Origin: Guillardia theta CCMP2712
Lineage: Eukaryota > Cryptophyceae > Pyrenomonadales > Geminigeraceae
DNA: 24,661 nt
Assembly (NCBI RefSeq): GCF_000315625.1
Contig: NW_005434633.1
Span: 129,343-154,003 of the forward strand
Direction: 5' to 3'
The position numbers and the translations under genes were made by a program. This document shows, piece by piece, positions 18,801-24,661 of the stretch. How positions within the stretch are numbered: the stretch's first letter is position 1; every line of letters begins with the position of its first letter. The notes under the pieces were generated by a model that worked only from the letters and a program-made list of their open reading frames with translations, had not been told where the DNA came from and did not search any database.

Positions 18801-20318
18801 CTCCGTTCCCGAGCTCCCGCATTTGAGGCTTCTTGATGAGTTCGAGGTAGGACAGCGGGGGATACAGTATTTCCTCTTCATCTGGGTACTGAGAAAGGAA
18901 CTTGACCGAAGCTCCCCGGTCGACGGCCCCACAAGAGATTTCAAACACAGTCGGGTGATCCCCTCTCGTGGCATACTCCAGCGCAACTTGGACGTCCGTC
19001 GTGGTACTCATCATGCCCAGCTCGACTCCTCCTGACACTCCGTACTGATCCTCCTCCAGGAACTCCCGAGGAATCTGCAGGCCATGAAACCCGCGGTAGA
19101 CCACTCTCTCCTTGGGCAGGACCGTCACCTGGGACAACTTGATGATGCCGCTGACGATGCAGAAGATCGTAGTCGTGTACTTGTTCCCTCTGAGGGCAGC
19201 GACCTCGGCTGATTTAGCTCCGTTGCTGATGTCGGAAGGGTTCCGCAGGACTGTGTTGTACTTGACGAACATCGGACCTGCTCGGGCATTGAAGTAAGAT
19301 GCAACACGTCTCATGTAGGACACAGCATGTTTCATGTGAGACACTACATGTCTTCAGTAAGACACAACATGTCTTATGTAAGTTACAACATGTATCAAGG
19401 GAGACCCTCTGACTGTCAAAGTACAACAACTTCCTCCTCACCTGTGTAGAGCTGGAGGGCGATCACCTCCTCCTTCGCAAGTCCTGCCATGATGACGTGG
19501 GGCAACTTAAGGATGTCCTCTGCCGCTTGGATACGCCTCTTGCCCACAGAGTGCTGCTTCCTCCTCTCTGCGTCCATGACAGAGGACCACTCCTTCATCG
19601 GAGTTGTCGTGGATCCATAGTTGTGCGAGAAGAACTCAACATCGGAATCCCCTTTCATGCAGTGCTCGTTTCTCATCCCTGCCATCAGATCGGCCGTTGG
19701 TAACCCGATGTCCTGGATAAGCCCATCGTGAAACTTCGACAACTTCCCAAAGACAGCCATCTTGCCCTCCTCCATGCAAAATTTGGTGTTCTCGCAGGCA
19801 TCTGCTCTTGTGTTCCTTTCGCTCTTGTCTCTGGACCTCACTTTCATCTTCGCTGCCACTGCCATCAACACATCGGCAAACTCCGTCACCCACTGTTTGT
19901 CGTCACAATCGCACAATCCGGCGAGCGGACTGTCTGGCGTTCCTCCTGGGATGAGTTCAGCTAGAGACTGCAGGATGCCCTGCTGGGCAAGAGCTTGAGA
20001 CTTCAGGCTGATTTCCCATTCCCTAGCGATAGCGTCCCGATACTCTGCAAAAGATTCCTGGCGTTCAGAATGAGCGCGGAGAATGTCCTTGGCTATGTTC
20101 AAGTCTATGCTGAGCTTGCTCTCCAAGGAAGAGACGCTCCCAGCGCCTCCAACCTGCCCTGCATTCTTATACCCGTCGGACAAGTCAGCTAACTCTGAAA
20201 GCACGCCAGTCGGGAGCGCCCAACTTGTATCATCGGGGGATACCTTGTTCTTGCGCGGAGAGCTCCCTTGATGCCTGATGCAGAAAGCTCTCTTCGCTCC
20301 CTTGATGCAACTCATCAT
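15712..20318 (-). CDS. ADP-ribosyltransferase (ART)-ankyrin repeat fusion protein, 2 exons
   Basis: Exons 20318-19442 and 19277-15712, joined in phase 1 at LQLYTG/PMFVKYN, giving about 1480 residues. Residues 1-255 are unrecognised, partly helical. An R-S-E class ART domain spans about 260-465: KEEVIALQLYTGPMFVKYN, VVYRGFHG (Arg354), GMMSTTTD (Ser383), DEEEILYPP (Glu426 and Glu428). All catalytic landmarks are present, so it is predicted to transfer ADP-ribose from NAD to protein. A helical linker follows. From about 650 to 1430 there are ankyrin repeats, including ten copies of a 35-residue unit, nine of them complete. The C-terminus ends in about 20 Ala, 10 Asp and QK encoded by triplet runs. 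There is no signal peptide, so it is likely intracellular. It is divergent from the receptor kinase at 20979. The 5' ATG is the first of ATGATG; an upstream exon cannot be excluded. Confidence 0.88.
15722..15838. repeat. (ATC)10 then (AGC)20 coding triplet runs
   Basis: On the plus strand about ten ATC units run into twenty AGC units and a mixed ATC/AGC tail. On the coding minus strand they read as Asp and Ala runs at the very C-terminus of the ART-ankyrin protein. Two different triplets expanded side by side. Confidence 0.92.
16406..17426 (-). repeat. 105-bp near-identical tandem repeats inside the ankyrin domain
   Basis: Ten copies (nine complete) of a 105-bp unit encoding GKDLVMCAD(K/E)NGRTC(L/A)HEA followed by CTSGDVEGLKAMLELG. 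Copies are spaced exactly 105 bp and differ at only a few positions. The K/E and L/A choices run K-L, E-L, K-L, K-A, K-A, E-L, K-A, E-L, E-L, K-A from the N-terminus. Ankyrin repeats outside the block are highly diverged from it. Confidence 0.95.
19289..19393. repeat. 21-bp x 5 intronic minisatellite
   Basis: Five copies of a 21-bp unit; on the minus strand the first reads ACATGTTGTAACTTACATAA(G). They fill 105 of the 164 nt of the only ART-ankyrin intron (19278-19441). Because 21 is a multiple of 3, the array is open in one frame and produces a misleading start codon within the intron. Confidence 0.92.
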
Positions 20319-20439
20319 GCCTGATGCTGGGAGACTGTTGAGCTAACTCTACCTCTCCTCCACACTCCCCTCCACCATCGCCTTCACTTCCACTCTTATC
20401 CCAAGGACTTATCCCAGGCCTCACTGTGATCAAAAATAT

Positions 20440-20469
20440 ACTCAAAGTTAAGTTAAAAATCAGTACGAG
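20440..20469 (+). promoter_or_regulatory. 30-nt box, copy C
   Basis: ACTCAAAGTTAAGTT then AAAAATCAGTACGAG, identical over all 30 nt to copy A at 2571-2600. A short GC-rich block with GGACCGGCCGGGCC follows at 20519. The kinase ATG is 510 nt downstream in the same orientation. Sequence to the left (ATCAAAAATAT) does not match copy A, so the similarity has a sharp left edge. Confidence 0.78.
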
Positions 20470-20756
20470 CAGTTATGTCTCGACCTATCAGGCTGGGTGG
20501 CCCCGGCAGTCCGATCCGGCGGACCGGCCGGGCCGGGCCGGCGGAACTGGGGCTGTAGGTTTGCCGGATAGGATCCTGCGAATCTTCAGTGCAGCGCACC
20601 GCCCAGCAGCAGTGAGTACTCGGAAGGCACTGACGACTTGCACGAGGGGTCACCTACATGTATTATATCCCCGTCATTTTATAATACTTGTACGGACCAC
20701 TGCTGGTACAAATGATCGAATATTGTTCGTGTGTATAACTTTTTAAAATTCGCTCA

Positions 20757-20925
20757 GCCTGTACCCCACCAGAGGTCCCAAACGTCACACCATATACCCC
20801 CACTAATTCTACCCCCCAATCTGTACCCCCTTGGTCCCACTACCCACATATTCCCTATCTGAACCCCCATGTATCCCGTGTCGGTGCCCCCATTTCGTAC
20901 CCTACCCCCATCTGTCCACCCCACC
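20757..20925 (+). repeat. degenerate C-run array (TACCCCC motif)
   Basis: At least eight runs of four to six C within 170 nt, most preceded by TA, GTA or AA (GTACCCC, ATACCCCC, CTACCCCCC, GTACCCCC, GAACCCCC, GTGCCCCC, CTACCCCC, CCACCCC). The plus strand is very poor in G here. The minus strand therefore has spaced G runs that could form G-quadruplexes. It ends about 55 nt before the kinase ATG. Confidence 0.7.
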
Positions 20926-20978
20926 GTGAAAAGACGGTCAATTGCCGTCAAGCATTATTCACATCAACGCACGTAGGC

Positions 20979-23900
20979 ATGCTGGCTCGTTGCGGGCTCA
21001 TAGCCTCGCTCGTGTGCCATGCCTTCGCTCAGTATGATGGGATGACGGTCATCGGAGTCTCTGCCCAGACGTTTTCATACATGGGCAAGAATGGTCTGAT
21101 CCAGCAAGATCCGAACTCCCAAAAGCTCACTTCGATCTACCGGCTGAACTTTCAAACAGTCGAAAGTGTGTTGATACAAGTTCTGCAGTCATCCAATGAA
21201 ATTTACATAGTATCAAAAGGAGGGAATTATAAGGTTCTTTCTAGCTCATTGACAAGTCTCATCTCATCGTTTGCTGGAGAGACGAGTCTAGGGAAAATTA
21301 TTTTGCAAAATGGAATTGTGTACGATCCCTCAACGCAAACATCTACTGCAATTGATACCAGCAATCAGTTTCAAGCAAGTTTTGTCAGTAGAACTTTTTT
21401 TGCTGGCTTTGTTTCATCAACAGATTCAACACAGCAATACAAAATCTACGACACGAACTCGGCCGGGCGATTCAGCTTTGGAACTTGCAGTGGGCCAATA
21501 ATGGTTGCGCTTGACAGCACAACCATTCTCTTTGGTAGTTGCTCATCAAATTCCGATGCGCTGCTGGACACAAAAACGGGAGCGCGATCAGCCGTTTCAT
21601 CTCCCCTCCAGTTCTCTTTTTCTTTTTCTGCCGGACTACATGCAGAAGTTGATGATGGAGTCATTTTCTTGTCTTCATCGTGCCCCTTTGGTGGAAACAT
21701 GAGCGATCGATTTCCTTCAGGAAGCAACTACCGAATCTGCCATGTTTCTCCTGCTGGAGTAGTTCAAGGTCTTTGTGACAGCGACTTTGCAATTTCTCAG
21801 TATTCGTACTATGGGTTCTCTGCAAACCGACCAGCGCAATTGTTTGTTTCGAAACAATACGTAGTGGTCATGGAGGTCCAATCTGTCGGTTACGTCAAGT
21901 TAGGCGATCCCACCAAGAGAGTAGCATATACAGATACGAACACCATTTTATGCATGGCACTTGTAGATGATGTGATCTACTTCCAGGTAGAAAAGACTGA
22001 TGGAAAGCTCTACCTTGGAATGTATGATATGCCAAGTGCAAAACAAATCCTTTTCTCGCCTGTGGACACTCGTTGGGATTACCTGATTCCCTTATCTTTT
22101 CCTCTCAACGTGCTACTGCCCCTTAAAACTTACAGCGGTGGATCGAACAGCACAAGCACTGCAGCTATCGTTGGTGGATCGATCGGAGGCGTTGTTGCCT
22201 TGTTGCTCCTCTTCCTTGGCTTTCGGTTTGCGAGACAGGGGAAGTCCGGGGTACCCTTGCTTGATGTTCTGTTTGGATGCTGTGACAGGCGGAGAGCAAA
22301 ACGATCTACTGCTCAGACGAACAAGGTGCAGAAAAAAGGTTCAAACACCGCGATTGAAAGCGCAGAATTAAACTTTGCTTCTTCTCAATTTTCTAATACC
22401 GACTCCAAGATGTCGGAGCTGGGAGAGATCGTTTTGACAGGGACTGACTTGTCGTCCATGGATGACAAGACGTCAGACCTCGAAGAGATGGTGTTCACAG
22501 GAACGCCTTGGGTACAAGATGTTGCTGGAAGTGTTGCCAGCTGTGTCCTCAGCATCGGACAGGCAGCTCCAATCTTCGGAAGTATCTTCGTGATCCTAGG
22601 CGAGATCAAGAAACATGTTGATACCTACCGAGCTGCCGAGCAAGAGTGTCAGAGAATGTCAGCATGGTGCTCGGGAGTGATGGTCAGCATTGCTAGACTC
22701 GCCGAGGAAGTGAAGAGCCTGGATGAGAGCACAGAACAACTGCTCGACCAAGTTGTTCTCAAGCTCCAACAGTTTCGTGATCTTATCACTTCTCGCTTGA
22801 CCTCCCAAGGGATTGGAGGCCGTTTGTATGCCTTCTGGACATCCAGCGGCTTCCTGGTAAGTGTTGCTCTCTGAACAGCAACCCTTCTGATGATGACGTG
22901 GCAGAGCCAGTCCAAGGAAGTGCAAGCACAGCTGGAGCTGGTCATGAGCAACCTGATGCGCCGACTGCAAGCAGACACGCGTGTGGAGGTCAACCAGATC
23001 TTGCAGCGCTCAGCTCTCCTGCCGCAGATGGACAAGCAGCTGACTGGCATCATGGATCAGCTGCAGGACCTGGGAGGTGAAGCTCGAGGAGCTTCTTGTG
23101 TTGTTCTGACAGTCAGCTATGTCAGGTGAGATTCAAAGCCTGCGGAATGATGTGAACAAGGTGTTGGAACAAGCAAGTCGACTCAGCGGGAAAGAAGCTT
23201 CCAAGAAGCGACGATCGTCCAACCTTGAGCGCTTCTCTATCGCCGCATCGCAGATGCAGATCGAGGCAGAGCCCTTCGCTAAGGGAGGGTCCTGCCTGGT
23301 GTACCGGGCAAAATACTCCAACATGCTTGTCTGTGCCAAAGTGTACGACATGCGAGGATACAACATGACTCAGATGCGTCAAGCTCAAGACAACTTCTCG
23401 CGCGAGATTGACTTGCTCTGCCGCTTGTCTCACCCCTACGTCCTCCGCATGTTCGGCATCTGTGCAGACAACCCCACGAGTTCCGATCCTTGTGACTGAA
23501 CTAGCTCAGGTACGAGGAGAGGGGCGAAGAGACTGAGAAACATGTTGGACCATCGCACGAGGGTTTATGACGAGAGCGCAGGGAGGAGATCTCCGAGACT
23601 ACATCGACGCTCGCGGGGTGCAAAGTGAGGAAGAACGTATCAGGATCATCACGGAGCTTGCTTTCGGCCTCGATTATCTACACGCCAAGGATGTAAGAAG
23701 CAGCTTCGATGCTACTCAGCTGCCAAGACTGACAACCTGCAGATTGCACATAGGGATTTCAAGAGTCGGAACGTCCTCCTGACCATGGACAAGACTTGCA
23801 AGATCTGCGACTTCGGGTTGTCGAAGGAGACAGGCAACGACACGACCGCAGGTTCAAGCCTCGGCACTCCTGCATGGTCAGCCCCTGAGATCTTGAGAGG

Positions 23901-24338
23901 AGAATGTCGAGAGGTAAGATAAGATGCGAGCCAGAGTCGCTGGTTCCCTGCCCTTGTTTCCAGTAGCTGAAGCTGACGATCAGGTCCAAGAGTACCTCCG
24001 AGCTGACGTGTACAGCTTCGGGGTTGTCGTGTGGGAGGTTCGCGCATAAGCGTCGCACGATCTAGAGTGACCTGGTTGCCAGCTTGAGACGGGCCGCGTT
24101 CCCCATTCCGAATGCGTCAACGTGATCGAGGTCAGTGCGCTCCCGCTGACTTGTCAACCGTCATCACCTGACATCTTTTTACCGTCAGATCATCACCGTC
24201 GTTTGTGTTCAGCACAAGATGCTGGAAATCCCTTCGACATCCTCGGAAAAGATCTCAGAGCTCATGAAGAGATGCCTGGTTCCCGAGGGCGCGAGCAGAC
24301 CCAGCATGACGCAGATCCTAGAGCTCATCGGGTCGTGA
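20979..24338 (+). CDS. receptor-like TKL kinase with MLKL-type four-helix bundle, 8 exons; one frame break
   Basis: Exons: 20979-22856, 22905-23076, 23126-23509, 23582-23692, 23743-23913, 23984-24037, 24083-24130, 24189-24338 (about 989 codons). Signal peptide 1-18; ectodomain to about 390, possibly beta-propeller, without a family I can name; transmembrane segment about 393-415 followed by basic residues. From about 513 a helical region (LGEIKKHVDTYRAAEQECQR, LDQVVLKLQQFRDLI, RLYAFWTSS) resembles the MLKL N-terminal/plant adaptor bundle, extended by a coiled coil. The kinase domain has PFAKGGSCLVYRA, VCAKVYD (Lys), FSREIDLL (Glu), ILVTELAQGGDLRDYI, HRDFKSRN, CDFGLSK and GTPAWSAPEI, all catalytic residues present. 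Between MFGICADNP and PILVTEL the frame shifts near 23476-23480 with no usable intron. This is either a sequencing/assembly indel or a true lesion, and the gene may be broken as written. Confidence 0.86.
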
Positions 24339-24416
24339 AGTTGTTGAACTTGTTCTGCCACTACAAATCTATCCGATCAAGAAACTTGAACTTGAATTTA
24401 ATGATGAGTCTCCTTC

Positions 24417-24446
24417 GCTCCAAGTTAAGTTAAACTTCAGTGGACC
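24417..24446 (+). promoter_or_regulatory. 30-nt box, diverged copy D
   Basis: GCTCCAAGTTAAGTT then AAACTTCAGTGGACC. The AAGTTAAGTTAAA core is intact and TCAGT is kept, but about seven positions differ from copies A and C. It starts 78 nt after the kinase stop and is followed by a GC block as in the other copies. Confidence 0.6.
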
Positions 24447-24493
24447 ATCAGCCTCAGTCCAACTCCCGATGTGACTCCGGACCGTGCTCGGCA

Positions 24494-24560
24494 GCCGGGC
24501 CGCGGCCGCGGCCGCGGCCGCCCCGCGTGACTCAGTGACCGTACCGTACTGCCACGGTAC
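24494..24560. repeat. GC block D: (GGCCGC)n palindrome and GTACCGT hairpin
   Basis: 24497-24520 is an alternating GGCCGC run, self-complementary. 24541-24560 is GTACCGT, ACTGCC, ACGGTAC, a perfect 7-bp inverted repeat with a 6-nt loop, and ACGGTACTGCC is repeated just after it. This parallels the hairpin of block A in position but not in sequence. Confidence 0.7.
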
Positions 24561-24661
24561 ACGGTACTGCCGGGCAGCCCGGCGGGCCGGGGCCCGGGAG
24601 TCGGAGGCAGTAGGCCGTCAGGTAGGCCGTGCCATCTGGAATGATGTGGGGGCCGCATGCG

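Larger units (their letters stand above)
20319..20978. other. divergent intergenic region between ART-ankyrin and receptor kinase
   Basis: Holds 5' flanks of both genes. 20319-20435 contains short direct repeats around TGATGC words near the ART-ankyrin start. Box copy C is at 20440-20469, a GC-rich block at about 20505-20560, a mixed AT-rich stretch at 20660-20750, then a C-run array at 20757-20925 just before the kinase ATG. No coding exon is evident. Confidence 0.6.
24339..24661. other. 3' flank of the kinase with box element copy D, running off the window
   Basis: After the kinase stop (24336-24338) come an AT-rich stretch with repeated AACTTGAA words, the box-like sequence at 24417-24446, then a strongly GC-rich block to the window end. 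By analogy with copies A-C a plus-strand gene may start beyond 24661. No coding sequence is evident. Confidence 0.6.

Noticed and set aside
23459-23479. A very short intron (about 19-28 nt) to repair the kinase frame
   Set aside because: It would remove the beta-4/beta-5 connection or beta-4 itself and is shorter than any other intron here (minimum 41 nt). An indel is the simpler explanation.

Overview
The window is eukaryotic nuclear DNA, most likely from a unicellular alga or other protist. Genes are densely packed and split by many very short GT-AG introns (most 41-75 nt). The products (receptor-type TKL kinase with an MLKL-like helical bundle, ART-ankyrin fusion, GBP-thioredoxin fusion, METTL9, NF-YC) are not a bacterial or viral set. 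The ankyrin repeat style and compact introns remind me of a cryptophyte such as Guillardia theta; that is an impression, not a database result.

Layout, left to right. 1-574: 3' flank with a hexanucleotide array and a possible terminal exon of an off-window gene. 575-2404 (-): gamma-glutamylcyclotransferase (AIG2)-like protein with a long C-terminal extension, 5 exons. 2405-2904: divergent intergenic with GC-rich blocks and a 30-nt box. 2905-4377 (+): candidate lipid-anchored, highly charged protein, 8 or more exons. 4717-7626 (-): intronless GBP-type GTPase with a signal peptide, membrane segments and thioredoxin-like C-terminus. 8391-10941 (-): charged coiled-coil protein resembling kinetochore subunit Dsn1/Mis13. 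11833-13866 (+): METTL9/DREV histidine methyltransferase, 12 exons, 318 codons. 14137-15377 (-): NF-YC-type histone-fold subunit. 15712-20318 (-): ADP-ribosyltransferase-ankyrin fusion, about 1480 aa. 20979-24338 (+): receptor-like TKL kinase with a single reading-frame break. 24339-24661: another GC-rich box element.

Two genome-wide themes stand out. First, a 30-nt AT-rich box (ACTCAAAGTTAAGTT followed by AAAAATCAGTACGAG in two identical copies) recurs four times. Each copy is followed by a GC-rich, hairpin-forming block; in the three copies with a visible downstream gene, that gene starts 260-510 nt further on in the same orientation. It is either a shared promoter module or a short mobile repeat with a biased insertion site. 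Second, introns fall into two size classes, and most of those longer than about 160 nt are long because they carry a minisatellite or microsatellite. Simple repeats also mark the 3' ends of several genes.

The ART-ankyrin gene and the receptor kinase are divergently arranged around one box element and a C-run array. This would suit co-regulated signalling or stress-response genes, but that link is inference. Exon models were built by eye from splice signals, phase and protein-family match. Those of METTL9, NF-YC, kinase and GGCT are mutually phase-consistent apart from the kinase frame break.
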